Positions 1 to 8,584 of a stretch of 64,000 nt of DNA are shown here, piece by piece. The stretch covers positions 1 through 64,000 of the forward strand of contig CALIBQ010000009.1 in the NCBI GenBank assembly GCA_938049385.1. Reading direction: 5' to 3'. The first letter of the stretch is position 1, and the number at the start of each line of letters is the position of its first letter. A model generated the notes under the pieces. It was not told the DNA's origin. It searched no databases and worked only from the letters and a program-made list of their open reading frames with translations. This DNA is from an uncultured Anaerolineae bacterium (GTDB lineage: Bacteria; Chloroflexota; Anaerolineae; JACIWP01). A program made the position numbers and the translations under genes.

Positions 1-1
1 T

Positions 2-118
2 GTGCAGCAGGAGGTAGAGGCCTGGGCGAAGACCCGCAATGCGGCGCAGGCCACCGTCGAATGGCGCTTTACCACGACCGATGCTCGGCTTAAGTTCCAT
101 CGCCTATATCATCAATAA
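2..118 (+). CDS. IS630-family transposase, C-terminal fragment
   Basis: The window opens inside a reading frame that ends with TAA at 116-118. The visible 38 residues include EWRFTTTDARLKFHRLY, which matches the conserved C-terminal tail of IS630/Tc1-type DDE transposases (typically W-F-T-T-x-D-A-R-x-K-x-x-R-L-Y). The catalytic DDE residues lie upstream of the window, so whether the gene is intact cannot be told. A palindromic repeat begins about 40 bases after the stop. It could mark the element end or be an unrelated insertion. The family call rests on one tail motif only. Confidence 0.7.
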   Translation: MQQEVEAWAKTRNAAQATVEWRFTTTDARLKFHRLYHQ

Positions 119-154
119 TTATTGTGGTGAAGTACTAGGAGGTTAGTCACTCAC

Positions 155-350
155 TTGCTGGAGATTCGCCGGCGGCTAGAAGCCGCCGGCTTAGGGAGCA
201 AAGCCCCTGCAGGGCTTGACACTGTGAGCCTGGCGCTTCAGCGCCAGGCGAAGTGTTCGCAAACACAGCCGCGGCTTCAGCCGCCAGGCCGCCCCTCCCC
301 AAATTGTAGGTTTGGACTTTTTCCACACCCTCGGTGTTGGGCTTTGGCGA
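155..350. repeat. Modular palindromic repeat, copy 1
   Basis: This intergenic stretch is a chain of short inverted repeats: CGGCGGCTAGAAGCCGCCGG near 170-190, GCCTGGCGCTTCAGCGCCAGGC near 229-250, and GGCTTCAGCCGCCAGGC near 273-290. An antisense version of GGAAAAAGTCCAAAC lies near 312-325. The same modules recur in other orders and orientations near 11.4, 30.2, 40.6, 43.6 and 57.0 kb. Reading frames through it stay open because the palindromes lack stops, but no start or family supports a gene here. It looks like a REP/MITE-like non-coding repeat. Confidence 0.8.
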
Positions 351-372
351 ATCAGGACGATGCGGATATACT
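344..372 (+). promoter_or_regulatory. Probable mtaB promoter giving a leaderless mRNA
   Basis: TTGGCG (344-349), a 17-base spacer and TATACT (367-372) form a sigma70-like promoter. Transcription would start near 379, directly at the ATG-ATG of mtaB. No Shine-Dalgarno sequence precedes that start, so the transcript is predicted to be leaderless or nearly so. Confidence 0.5.
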
Positions 373-379
373 ATATCCT

Positions 380-1645
380 ATGATGAAAGTGTATCTCGAA
401 AGCCTCGGGTGTAAACTGAATCAGAGCGAGCTGGAGCGCATGGCGCGCCAGCTTCAGCGCGCCGGCCATATGGTGGTGGACAGCCCTGCCGAGGCCGATG
501 TCTGCATCCTGAATAGCTGCGCGGTCACCCATATTGCAGCGCGCAAGACACGACAGGCACTGCGGGGCATGCGGCGGGCCAATCCGCGGGCACGTCTGGC
601 GGTAGTGGGGTGCTACGCCCAGTTGTGGCCGGCGGAGCTGTCGGCTATCGAGGGTGTGGAGGTCATTGGGCATGCGGCCGCCAAGGAGGACATCGTCACC
701 GCGCTGGGCCTGCCGGCGGAGCCTACCGCGCCGGCCGGTCCGCCGGCGCGCCGGCGCACGCGCGCCTTCGTGAAGGTGCAGGATGGCTGTAATAACCGCT
801 GTACGTACTGCGTGGTGCGCCTAGCGCGCGGCCCGGAGCGCAGTCGGCCCCTGTCCGAAATCCTTGATGAGGTGCGCGCCCTGGCCGGCGAAGGCATCCG
901 GGAAATCGTCCTCACCGGCGTGCACGTGGGCGCCTACGGCCGCGACCTGGGGCTGGACCTGGTGGACCTGGTGCGCGGCATCTTGAACGAAGCGAACATC
1001 GCCCGCCTGCGGCTCTCTTCCATCGAGCCATGGCATCTGGAGGAGCGCTTCTTCGAGCTGTGGCAGGACCCGCGGCTGTGCCGGCATCTGCATCTGCCCC
1101 TGCAGTCCGGCTGTGATGCCACCCTGCGGCGCATGGGCCGGCGCTACACGAGCGCCGAATTCGCCCGCCTGGTGGATATGGCGCGGGAGCGCATCCCGGA
1201 TGTGGCCATCACCACCGATGTGATGGTGGGATTCCCCGGCGAGACGGACGAGGAATTCGCCCAGAGCCTGGCGTTTATCGAACGCATGGGATTCGCGCAC
1301 ATTCACGTCTTCCGCTATTCGCCGCGGGCGGGCACGCCGGCGGCATCCTTCCCCGGGCAAGTGCCGGCGGAGGTCAGCGCGGCGCGCAGTGACGCCGTGA
1401 TCGCCGTCGGGGAGGCATCGTCGCAGGCGTTCCGCCGGCGCTTTCTCGGCCGGCGCATGTCCGTCTTATGGGAAAGCCGCGATCCGGAGAACGGCCTGTG
1501 GAGCGGTCTGACCGATCACTATATCCGCGTCTGGATGGCCAGTGAGGAGGACCTGCACAACCGTCTGATGGATGTGGAGCTGGTGGAGCTGTTCGAAGAA
1601 GGGATGCTGGGCCGGCCGCCGGCAGACCTTCCAACTCCCCACTAA
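380..1645 (+). CDS. mtaB: tRNA t6A37 methylthiotransferase MtaB
   Basis: Radical SAM methylthiotransferase predicted to convert t6A to ms2t6A at position 37 of ANN-decoding tRNAs. From the chosen start the protein has 421 residues, a normal family length. The N-terminal UPF0004 domain carries the three cluster-binding cysteines C11 (LGCKLNQ), C47 (NSCAVT) and C78 (VVGCYAQ). The radical SAM motif CNNRCTYC covers 137-144, and a short TRAM-like region closes the protein. MtaB is preferred over MiaB because of the GCKLNQ opening and the short C-terminus. The open frame extends upstream through the repeat, but homology begins at MMKVYLESLG, so ATG 380 (or 383) is taken as the start. Confidence 0.93.
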   Translation: MMKVYLESLGCKLNQSELERMARQLQRAGHMVVDSPAEADVCILNSCAVTHIAARKTRQALRGMRRANPRARLAVVGCYAQLWPAELSAIEGVEVIGHAAAKEDIVTALGLPAEPTAPAGPPARRRTRAFVKVQDGCNNRCTYCVVRLARGPERSRPLSEILDEVRALAGEGIREIVLTGVHVGAYGRDLGLDLVDLVRGILNEANIARLRLSSIEPWHLEERFFELWQDPRLCRHLHLPLQSGCDATLRRMGRRYTSAEFARLVDMARERIPDVAITTDVMVGFPGETDEEFAQSLAFIERMGFAHIHVFRYSPRAGTPAASFPGQVPAEVSAARSDAVIAVGEASSQAFRRRFLGRRMSVLWESRDPENGLWSGLTDHYIRVWMASEEDLHNRLMDVELVELFEEGMLGRPPADLPTPH

Positions 1646-1704
1646 ATCAACGCATCCCCTACTATCAAGGCTCTGAAAACCCCCTGGCATCCCCTCAACC
1701 CCAA

Positions 1705-1732
1705 TTGACAAGGCCAGCGTTTCCGGTAGAAT
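1705..1732 (+). promoter_or_regulatory. Promoter of the ROK regulator-xylulokinase unit
   Basis: TTGACA (1705-1710), 16 bases, TAGAAT (1727-1732), about 50 bases before the ROK gene start. This is a near-consensus housekeeping promoter. No clear palindromic ROK operator was seen around it. Confidence 0.7.
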
Positions 1733-1783
1733 ATAGGCATAGTTTGTTGGGGCACAAAACTTATCCGGTCCTGGAGGTCGAAG

Positions 1784-3010
1784 ATGTGGGGGGTACGCGC
1801 CGTGCCGGCGGATCAGGCGTTGGTGCGCCGGCTGAACACCATGATGGTTTTCGAAGAGGTTCGTCGGGCCGGCCCAATTGCGCGGGCGGAGATCGCCGGC
1901 CGCACCGGCCTGAACCGCAGTACCGTCTCCAGCATCGTCAACGCCCTCCTGGAAGAAGGCCTCCTGGTGGAGACCCAGCGCGAGGCGCCCACTATCGGCC
2001 GGCCGGGCATTCTGGTGGACCTGAACCCGCACGGCGGCTGTATCGTCGGCATTGAGATCGGCGTGGACTTCCTCTCCGCGGTGCTGAGCGATTTCGCCGG
2101 CGGCATCCTCTGGCGCCGGCGCGATCCCTCTGACCCCCAAGTGCATCAGAACATTGTCATCCAGCGCGCCGAGGAGCTGGTGGACCAGGCGTTGGCCGTG
2201 GGCAGGGAACACGGCCTGCGTCCATTAGGCATCGGGCTGGGGGTGCCCGGCCTGGTGAACTTCCGCCAGGGAAGGCTCCTCTTCGCCCCCAACCTGCGCT
2301 GGCGCGATGTGCCCTTCCGTCTGCTGTGGACACAGCGCTTCGGACTGCCAATGATTGTCGAGAACGAGGCCAACGCCGGCGCGCTCGGGGAATATTACTA
2401 CGGCGCGGCGCGCGGCGTGGAGAACTTCATCTTTCTGAGCGCCGGCGTCGGGCTGGGCGGCGGCATCATCATCCACGGCGAGCTGTTCCGCGGGAGCGGC
2501 GGATACGCCGGCGAGATCGGCCATATGCGCATTCAACCCGAAGGCGACCTCTGCGGGTGCGGCCGGCGCGGCTGTTGGGAGACCCTCGTCGGGCCGCGCG
2601 CCATTATCCGCCGCGTCCGCGCCCTGCTGGAAGACGCGCGCCCCAGCCTGATTCGCGAGCTGGTGCAGGATAACTTAGATGCCCTTACTATGGAGACTAT
2701 TGTGGAAGCCGCCCGCCGCGGCGATGAGGTCGCGCTGGAAGCGCTCCGCCATGTGGGGTACTGGCTGGGCGTCGGGATGGCCAATCTAGTGAATGCCTTC
2801 AACACGGAGCTGTTCGTGCTGGGCGGTGCGCTGAACCTCGCCGGCGATTTCCTGTGCCCCGTGATCGAGAGCGTCGTGCGGGAGGAGGCCCTGGCGCCGG
2901 CGCTTGAAGTCTTCGCCATCAAGCGCTCCGCCCACGGCACCGACGCCTGTGTCATGGGGCTTGTCGCCCTGGTAATCAACCATACTGTGGAACAGCTCGC
3001 CGGCCTGTAG
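1784..3010 (+). CDS. ROK-family transcriptional repressor (XylR/NagC-like)
   Basis: A 408-residue protein with an N-terminal winged helix (AEIAGRTGLNRSTVSSIVNAL, about residues 40-60) followed by a ROK sugar-kinase-like domain. The ROK zinc motif CGCGRRGCWE is present near residue 260, together with the glycine-rich stretch GVGLGGGIIIHGELF. Having both domains marks it as a regulator and not a glucokinase. It sits 54 bases upstream of a xylulokinase gene on the same strand, as is usual for XylR, so xylose or a related sugar is the likely inducer; that part is inference. ATG 1784 is preceded by a CTGGAGGTC ribosome-binding site. Confidence 0.88.
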   Translation: MWGVRAVPADQALVRRLNTMMVFEEVRRAGPIARAEIAGRTGLNRSTVSSIVNALLEEGLLVETQREAPTIGRPGILVDLNPHGGCIVGIEIGVDFLSAVLSDFAGGILWRRRDPSDPQVHQNIVIQRAEELVDQALAVGREHGLRPLGIGLGVPGLVNFRQGRLLFAPNLRWRDVPFRLLWTQRFGLPMIVENEANAGALGEYYYGAARGVENFIFLSAGVGLGGGIIIHGELFRGSGGYAGEIGHMRIQPEGDLCGCGRRGCWETLVGPRAIIRRVRALLEDARPSLIRELVQDNLDALTMETIVEAARRGDEVALEALRHVGYWLGVGMANLVNAFNTELFVLGGALNLAGDFLCPVIESVVREEALAPALEVFAIKRSAHGTDACVMGLVALVINHTVEQLAGL

Positions 3011-3064
3011 GCCTTGTCCGGCGGCAGAAGCTATATCAACGCTACATCTATAGAGGTGAACGCC

Positions 3065-4582
3065 ATGCGGTACCTGATGGGCATTGACGTATCTACGACT
3101 GGGGCGAAAGCCCTGCTGATGGATGAAGCCGGCCGGGTGCTCAGCTCTGTCAGCACCCCGCTTTCCTTGTCCACGCCGCGCCCGCTGTGGAGCGAGCAGG
3201 ACCCCCACGAATGGTGGGCCGGCACCTGTGCCAGCATCTCCGCCGCCATCGGGCAGGCCGGCGTGAATGCATCCGATATCCTGGCCGTCGGCCTGACAGG
3301 ACAGATGCACGGTCTGACCCTGCTGGATGAAGCGGGCCGGGTCCTGCGGCCGGCCATCCTCTGGAACGATCAGCGCACTGGCAAGCAGTGTGACGAGATC
3401 CGGAAACGGGTGGGGAAATCCCGGCTCATCGCCATCACCGGCAACGATGCCCTGGCCGGCTTTACCGCCCCCAAAATCCTGTGGGTGCGGGAAAACGAGC
3501 CAGCGGTCTATACCCAGGTGCGCCACATCCTTCTGCCCAAGGACTACGTCCGCTACCGCCTGACCGGCGGTTTCGCCATTGACAAAGCCGACGCCGCCGG
3601 CACCCTCTTGCTGGACCTGAAGACCCGCCAGTGGTCCCGGGAAGTGCTGGAGGCCCTTGATATTCCCGCGGAATGGCTGCCCGAAGCCTTTGAAGGTACG
3701 GAGGTCACCGGCAGAGTGACGCCGGAGGCTGCACAAGCTGCCGGCCTGCTGGCCGGCACGCCGGTCGTCGCCGGCGGCGGGGACCAATCTGCCCAGGCGG
3801 TGGGCGTGGGCGCCATCCGGCCCGGCATCGTCGCGCTCACACTCGGCACTTCCGGCGTGGTATTTGTGAGCACCGAACAGCCCTTCTATGAGCCGGAGGG
3901 ACGCCTGCACACCTTCTGCCATGCTGTGCCGGGCCGCTGGCATTTGATGGGGGTCATGCTCTCGGCCGCCGGCAGTCTGCGTTGGTTCCATGACAGCGTC
4001 GCGCCGGAGCTGGATTACGATGCCCTGCTAGCGCCGGCCGCCGAGATACCCGCCGGCTGTGAGGGGCTTTGCTTCCTCCCTTACCTCACTGGCGAACGCA
4101 CCCCGCACCCCGATCCGCTGGCGCGCGGCGCCTTTGTGGGGCTCACCATCCGCCATACCCTGGCCCATATGACCCGCGCCGTCCTGGAAGGGGTGGCCTT
4201 TGGCCTGCGCGACAGCTTTGAACTGATCCGGCAGGTGGGCGCGGCGCAGATTCAGGAGGTGCGCGTCTCCGGCGGCGGCGCCCGAAGCCCGCTCTGGAGG
4301 CAAATCCTGGCGGACGTGCTGGGCGTGGAGCTGGTGACAGTGAATACCACCGAGGGCGCGGCCTACGGCGCGGCCCTGCTTGCCGGCGTGGGAGCCGGCG
4401 TCTGGCCCGATGTCGAAGCCGCCTGTGCCGCTACCATTACTATCACCGGCCGGACCAAAGCGAACCCTGACCAGCACGCCCGCTACGAGCGCAGTTATCA
4501 GGCATATCGGCAGTTATACCCTGCCCTGGCATCTTGGTTCCACGACAGCGCGATCCATGCCGCGACGGAGGAGGCCCCATGA
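3065..4582 (+). CDS. xylB: Xylulokinase (FGGY family)
   Basis: Predicted to phosphorylate D-xylulose with ATP to D-xylulose 5-phosphate. The 505-residue protein begins with the ATPase-fold loop [17 protein letters not shown] and carries [13 protein letters not shown], a substrate loop with WNDQRT, the adenosine-side LGTSGVVF and [16 protein letters not shown], all typical of XylB. ATG 3065 follows GAGGTGA; an upstream in-frame extension has no homology and was not used. Its TGA overlaps the ATG of the YjbQ gene (ATGA), so the two are probably translationally coupled. No xylose isomerase is visible nearby. Confidence 0.92.
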   Translation: MRYLMGIDVSTTGAKALLMDEAGRVLSSVSTPLSLSTPRPLWSEQDPHEWWAGTCASISAAIGQAGVNASDILAVGLTGQMHGLTLLDEAGRVLRPAILWNDQRTGKQCDEIRKRVGKSRLIAITGNDALAGFTAPKILWVRENEPAVYTQVRHILLPKDYVRYRLTGGFAIDKADAAGTLLLDLKTRQWSREVLEALDIPAEWLPEAFEGTEVTGRVTPEAAQAAGLLAGTPVVAGGGDQSAQAVGVGAIRPGIVALTLGTSGVVFVSTEQPFYEPEGRLHTFCHAVPGRWHLMGVMLSAAGSLRWFHDSVAPELDYDALLAPAAEIPAGCEGLCFLPYLTGERTPHPDPLARGAFVGLTIRHTLAHMTRAVLEGVAFGLRDSFELIRQVGAAQIQEVRVSGGGARSPLWRQILADVLGVELVTVNTTEGAAYGAALLAGVGAGVWPDVEAACAATITITGRTKANPDQHARYERSYQAYRQLYPALASWFHDSAIHAATEEAP

Positions 4583-4992
4583 AATCCCATACCGAGTATC
4601 TCTGGTTCAACACCCGTCAGCGCCGGGAATATATCAACATCACCCCGCAGGTGGAGCGCATCGTCGCGGAAAGCGGCGTGCAGGAAGGGCTGGTGCTGGT
4701 CTCGGCCATGCACATCACCGCCGGCGTCTACGTCAACGACGCCGAAAGCGGCCTCATCCGCGACATTGACGAGTGGCTGGAGAAGCTGGCGCCCTACCGC
4801 CCCGACTACCGCCACCACCAGACCGGCGAGGACAACGGCGACGCCCACCTCAAGAGCCTGCTCATCCACCACGAGGTTATCCTGCCCATCACGAAGGGCA
4901 AGCTGGACCTAGGGCCTTGGCAGCAGGTCTATTACGCCGAGTTCGACGGCCAGCGGCGCAAGCGGGTGGTGGTCAAAGTGATCGGGGAGTAG
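4579..4992 (+). CDS. YjbQ/UPF0047 family protein
   Basis: A 137-residue member of the YjbQ (UPF0047) family. The family fingerprint is clear: [21 protein letters not shown], then [17 protein letters not shown], with conserved His/Asp/Glu residues around the predicted metal site, and [13 protein letters not shown] near the end. Some members have thiamine-phosphate synthase activity in vitro, but the in vivo role is unsettled. It is coupled to xylB by a 4-base overlap, and its 3' end overlaps the convergent P1 hydrolase gene by 20 bases. Confidence 0.88.
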   Translation: MKSHTEYLWFNTRQRREYINITPQVERIVAESGVQEGLVLVSAMHITAGVYVNDAESGLIRDIDEWLEKLAPYRPDYRHHQTGEDNGDAHLKSLLIHHEVILPITKGKLDLGPWQQVYYAEFDGQRRKRVVVKVIGE

Positions 4993-5971
4993 CGCCGGCG
5001 CGGCGGAGATCACGCGCCGCCGGCAGGCCTCCCAGCCCTTCCGCGGCCCGCACCCCGCGCACGATGGCCTGTGCCACCGCCTCCGCCGCCAGCGCCCCCA
5101 CCAGGGTAACCGGCGCCTTCTTGCGGCCGGTGGAGAGCGCGAAGATGGTATCGCCGTCGAACATGGTGTGTGCCGGCCGCACCGTCCGGGCGATGCCGTC
5201 CTGCGCCATCTGCGCCACCTTATTGGCCTGCGCCTTGGTAAGGGTGGCATTGGTCGCCACAACGCCGATGACGGTGTTGCCGGCGAAGCCCATGGCCGCC
5301 CGACCGATCAGACCCTTCATGGCCTCGACAGAATCCGCCAGCCCATCGCCGGAGAGGGTGCGCAGGCCGGCGATGACCTCGCCTGTCGCTGGGTCCACCA
5401 CATCCCCCAGCGGGTTCACAGCGACAACGGCGCCCACCAGGACCCCGCCGGCGAGCGCCAGCCCCAGGCCCAGCCCACCCTTCATGGCGCGTCCCATGCC
5501 GAACAGCTTGCCCAAGGTAGCGCCGGTGCCGGCGCCGACGTTGCCCTCGCGCGTCTCGCCCGAGGATGCGGCCTGGGCCGCTGTGTACCCCATCGCCGCG
5601 TCGGGACGCGCCTTTGGGTCGCCGATGGCCAGGTCATACAGCACCGCCGCCGGCACAATGGGCACCCGTGCCGCGCCGGTCTCATACCCGATGCCCTGCT
5701 CCTCCAGATAGCGCATGACACCGCTGGCAGCGTCCAGGCCGAAGGCGCTCCCGCCGGTCAGGACGACCGCATGTACGCGCTCCACCAGGTTCTCGGCACG
5801 CAGTAAATCGGTCTCGCGTGTGCCTGGGGCGGAGCCGCGCACATCCACCCCGCCCACCGCGCCGGCGCGGCACAGCACCACCGTACAGCCGGTGATGCCG
5901 GCCAGGTCTGTCGCGTGACCAACCTCAATACCGGGCACCGCGGTGATGCCAAAGGGAGCCGGCTTTGTCAT
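4973..5971 (-). CDS. P1-family N-terminal-nucleophile hydrolase (DmpA/ThnT-like)
   Basis: A 332-residue member of the P1 peptidase family (DmpA, BapA, ThnT), which self-cleaves to expose an N-terminal Ser or Thr nucleophile. The family motifs are [17 protein letters not shown] (about 70-86) and [12 protein letters not shown] (144-155). The cleavage site is G-N232-T233-VIGVVATNA, so the predicted nucleophile is Thr233 after Asn, as in the pantetheine hydrolase ThnT. The ATG lies one base after the stop of coaBC and has a GGAGGAG site, so it is the last gene of the pantothenate/CoA operon. A role in pantetheine or beta-alanyl peptide salvage is inferred from that context; the family alone would only say aminopeptidase/amidase. 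Confidence 0.88.
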   Translation of the reverse strand: MTKPAPFGITAVPGIEVGHATDLAGITGCTVVLCRAGAVGGVDVRGSAPGTRETDLLRAENLVERVHAVVLTGGSAFGLDAASGVMRYLEEQGIGYETGAARVPIVPAAVLYDLAIGDPKARPDAAMGYTAAQAASSGETREGNVGAGTGATLGKLFGMGRAMKGGLGLGLALAGGVLVGAVVAVNPLGDVVDPATGEVIAGLRTLSGDGLADSVEAMKGLIGRAAMGFAGNTVIGVVATNATLTKAQANKVAQMAQDGIARTVRPAHTMFDGDTIFALSTGRKKAPVTLVGALAAEAVAQAIVRGVRAAEGLGGLPAARDLRRAGATPRSL

Positions 5972-5972
5972 C

Positions 5973-7199
5973 TCATCTCCTCCCCTGGACAGAGGCCTGC
6001 AGTTGATCGCGCACGAAATCCCAGATGCGGTGCGCCACTTCCTCCTTGGTCATCAGCGGCAGGGCCTGACTGCCGGCACGGCTGATGAGGATGACGCGGT
6101 TGGTGTCCACCTCAAAGCCGCTGTCCGGCGCCGTAACATCGTTGGCGACGATGAGGTCCAGGCCCTTACGCAGGAGCTTCTCGCGGGCATATTCCTCCAC
6201 CTGCTGGGTCTCAGCGGCGAAGCCGACCAGCACCGCCAGCGCGCCCCATTCCTCCCGCCGGCGTGCCACCTCCCCCAGGATGTCCGGCGTGCGCTCCAGC
6301 TCCAGCACCAGCTCGCCGGCGGTCTTTTTGATCTTCTGCTCCTGGCGCACCTTGGGCCGATAGTCCGCTACGGCCGCCGACATCACCAGCGCCTCGCACC
6401 CCGGCGCCCAATGCACCACCGCCTCATACATCTCCTGCGCCGATTCCACCAGCACCCGCTCCACACCGCGAGGGCATTCCAGCCACGTGGGGCCGCTCAC
6501 CAGCACCACCTGGCCGCCGCGATCGCGCGCTGCGGCCGCCAGGGCATAGCCCATCTTGCCGGAGGAGCGGTTGCCGATGAAGCGCACTGGGTCCAGCGCC
6601 TCGCGGGTCCCGCCGGCGGTGACCAGGAGCCGCCGGCCGGCCAGGTCACCTTTCAGCCCGATGATGCGCCGCGCCTCCTCGAGGATTTCCGGCGGCTCGA
6701 CCATACGGCCCAGCCCAAACCCGCCGGAGGCCAGTCGGCCCTCCGCCGGCCCGATGACGTACATGCCGCGCTCGCGCAGGAGCGCCATATTGGCCTGCGT
6801 GGCGGGGTTCTGCCACATGTGCATCTCCATAGCCGGCGCCAGCAGGATGGGACAGCGCGCCGCCAGCGCCGTGGTGGTCAGCAGGTTGTCCGCCATCCCA
6901 TGGGCCAGCTTGGCGATGGTGTTGGCAGTCGCCGGCGCGATGATCATCAAATCGGCCGATTGCCCCAGCGCCACGTGGCTGATGGCGATGTCTTCATCAG
7001 GAGCGAACATGTCTACCCGAACCGGCCGGCCGGTCAGCGCTTGGAAGGTCAACGGAGCCACGAACTGGACTGCCGCCGGCGTCATGACCACATCTACCAG
7101 GGCGCCGGCCTTCACCAGCCGGCTGGCCAGGTCCGCAGACTTATAGGCGGCGATGCCGCCGCTCACCCCCAGGACGATGCGTTTGCCCTGCAGGTTCAT
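5973..7199 (-). CDS. coaBC: Bifunctional phosphopantothenoylcysteine decarboxylase/synthetase
   Basis: Second and third steps of CoA synthesis from pantothenate: ligation of 4'-phosphopantothenate with cysteine (C-terminal CoaB) and decarboxylation to 4'-phosphopantetheine (N-terminal CoaC flavoprotein). The 408 residues show the FMN-binding GVSGGIAAYK, His75 (ISHVALG), APATANTIAK, and the CoaB signature TAGGTREALDPVRFIGNRSSG. Two usual active-site residues differ from E. coli: PAMEMHMW has Glu at 125 where Asn is usual, and RLASGGFGLGRM has Ser at 158 where Cys is usual. It lies 9 bases downstream of coaX on the same strand. Confidence 0.94.
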   Translation of the reverse strand: MNLQGKRIVLGVSGGIAAYKSADLASRLVKAGALVDVVMTPAAVQFVAPLTFQALTGRPVRVDMFAPDEDIAISHVALGQSADLMIIAPATANTIAKLAHGMADNLLTTTALAARCPILLAPAMEMHMWQNPATQANMALLRERGMYVIGPAEGRLASGGFGLGRMVEPPEILEEARRIIGLKGDLAGRRLLVTAGGTREALDPVRFIGNRSSGKMGYALAAAARDRGGQVVLVSGPTWLECPRGVERVLVESAQEMYEAVVHWAPGCEALVMSAAVADYRPKVRQEQKIKKTAGELVLELERTPDILGEVARRREEWGALAVLVGFAAETQQVEEYAREKLLRKGLDLIVANDVTAPDSGFEVDTNRVILISRAGSQALPLMTKEEVAHRIWDFVRDQLQASVQGRR

Positions 7200-7208
7200 C
7201 GCACTTCC

Positions 7209-7994
7209 TCACTTTCTGGCAGTCTCTTTCTGGTTCAGTTCCCAGATCAGGCGCAGGCCGTCCAGTGTCAGCCAGGGGTCCACCACGTCGAACACCTTGG
7301 TAGCCGGTGCTAGGCGGGCGGCCAGGCCGCCGGTGGCGATGGTGCGCATGGCCGGCCCCAGCTCCTGCCGAAAGCGCTCCACCATCCCCTCCACCAGGCT
7401 GACATAGCCCATGAACACGCCAGAACGCATGCTCTCCACGGTGTTGGTGCCGATAATTTTCGGCGGCTGGGAGAGGTCAATGCGTGGGAGCTGGGCGGTG
7501 CGCATGACTAGCGCTTCCAGCGCGGACTCCAGGCCGGGGGCAATGGCCCCGCCGAGATAATCCCCTTCCTCGGAAATGGCGTCGAACGTGGTGGCCGTGC
7601 CGAAATCCACAATGCACGCCGGTCCGCCGTACTTGCGGAAGCCGGCGGCGGCGTTGACGATGCGGTCTGCGCCGACCTCACGCGGGTTATCCACGCGGAT
7701 GCGGACGCCGGTGCGTACGCCGGCGGAGACCACCAGGGGCGAGATGTGAAGGTAGCGCTCGAACATTTCGCTGAAGATACCGGTCAGCGGCGGCACCACA
7801 CTGCACATGCAGACGGCATGGATATCGTCGGCCCGTTTGCCGGCGTAGTTCAGCATCTGCAGTAACAGCAGGCCGTACTCGTCCGGCATGCGGTGATAGT
7901 CGGTCATGATGCGCCAGTGCGTGGAAAGCGCCTCTCCGTCATATACCCCCAGGACGATATTGGTATTGCCGATGTCCACACATAGCAGTGCCAT
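7209..7994 (-). CDS. coaX: Type III pantothenate kinase
   Basis: Phosphorylates pantothenate in the first step of CoA synthesis. The 261-residue protein has the family hallmarks: CVDIGNTNIVLGVYDG at the N-terminus, REVGADRIVNAAAG with the catalytic Asp, VDFGTATTFDAISE, and GGAIAPGLESALEAL. Length is typical for CoaX. It is followed at once by coaBC and preceded by an ECF S-component, giving a compact uptake and activation unit. CoaX needs a monovalent cation and is insensitive to CoA feedback in characterised members. Confidence 0.95.
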   Translation of the reverse strand: MALLCVDIGNTNIVLGVYDGEALSTHWRIMTDYHRMPDEYGLLLLQMLNYAGKRADDIHAVCMCSVVPPLTGIFSEMFERYLHISPLVVSAGVRTGVRIRVDNPREVGADRIVNAAAGFRKYGGPACIVDFGTATTFDAISEEGDYLGGAIAPGLESALEALVMRTAQLPRIDLSQPPKIIGTNTVESMRSGVFMGYVSLVEGMVERFRQELGPAMRTIATGGLAARLAPATKVFDVVDPWLTLDGLRLIWELNQKETARK

Positions 7995-8021
7995 ACTGCT
8001 CCCTCCTTCGCTGGTCTGCCA

Positions 8022-8564
8022 TCAGAGCCGGGCGTGTCGGCGGCGGGCCAGCCCTTTCCAGGTCGATACCACTGCCACCACGATGATGACCGCCACCGCA
8101 ATTTCGGGTAGGCCGTGGGTGATACCCACGGTAAAGGCAACGCCCGGAGTCATATACCCGCGCCAGACCGCCGCACCCAGCACCAGCACCGTGTTGGTCA
8201 GCGTGCCCACCGCCGCGGACACCGCCAGCGCCAGGAACTCGTTCAGCCGGCGCAGAGCGATATACGTCAGCCAGGCGGTGATGCCGATGAAAATGCGCGG
8301 CAGGATAGCCACAAAGGGGTCCTTGAACATGGGGATGGTGGCCTGAAAGAAGCTGAAGATGCCGAAGACCAGGCCGATGATCCCTCCGACCGCCGGCCCC
8401 TCCATGATTCCGCCAAGGATGGCCGGCACGTGCATAATGGTGGCGTTGCCGGCCGGCGTCGGCACAGGGATAAAGCCCAACCGCGTCGCTCCGAGCAAGA
8501 TGGCGATGGCCGCCAGCACGCCGGCGGTGACCACCCGCCGCACCAGTTTGTCCGTCCCGTTCAT
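8022..8564 (-). CDS. ECF transporter S component, probably for pantothenate or a precursor
   Basis: Membrane substrate-binding subunit of an energy-coupling-factor transporter. The 180-residue protein is hydrophobic with about six segments. It contains IMHVPAILGGIMEGPAVGG, FFQATIPMFKDPF and ILPRIFIGITAWLTYIALRR, which fit the PanT/HmpT-like S-component group. ATG 8564 sits behind an excellent AGGAGGTG site; a longer upstream frame has no homology. It is encoded between ecfT and coaX, so pantothenate, or possibly pantetheine, is the most economical substrate guess. That substrate is inferred from context only. Confidence 0.82.
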   Translation of the reverse strand: MNGTDKLVRRVVTAGVLAAIAILLGATRLGFIPVPTPAGNATIMHVPAILGGIMEGPAVGGIIGLVFGIFSFFQATIPMFKDPFVAILPRIFIGITAWLTYIALRRLNEFLALAVSAAVGTLTNTVLVLGAAVWRGYMTPGVAFTVGITHGLPEIAVAVIIVVAVVSTWKGLARRRHARL

Positions 8565-8584
8565 GTGCGCACCTCCTGACTGGA

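Noticed and set aside
1466-2212. Minus-strand open frame spanning the mtaB end and ROK gene start
   Set aside because: It crosses the intergenic promoter and is antisense to two well-supported genes.
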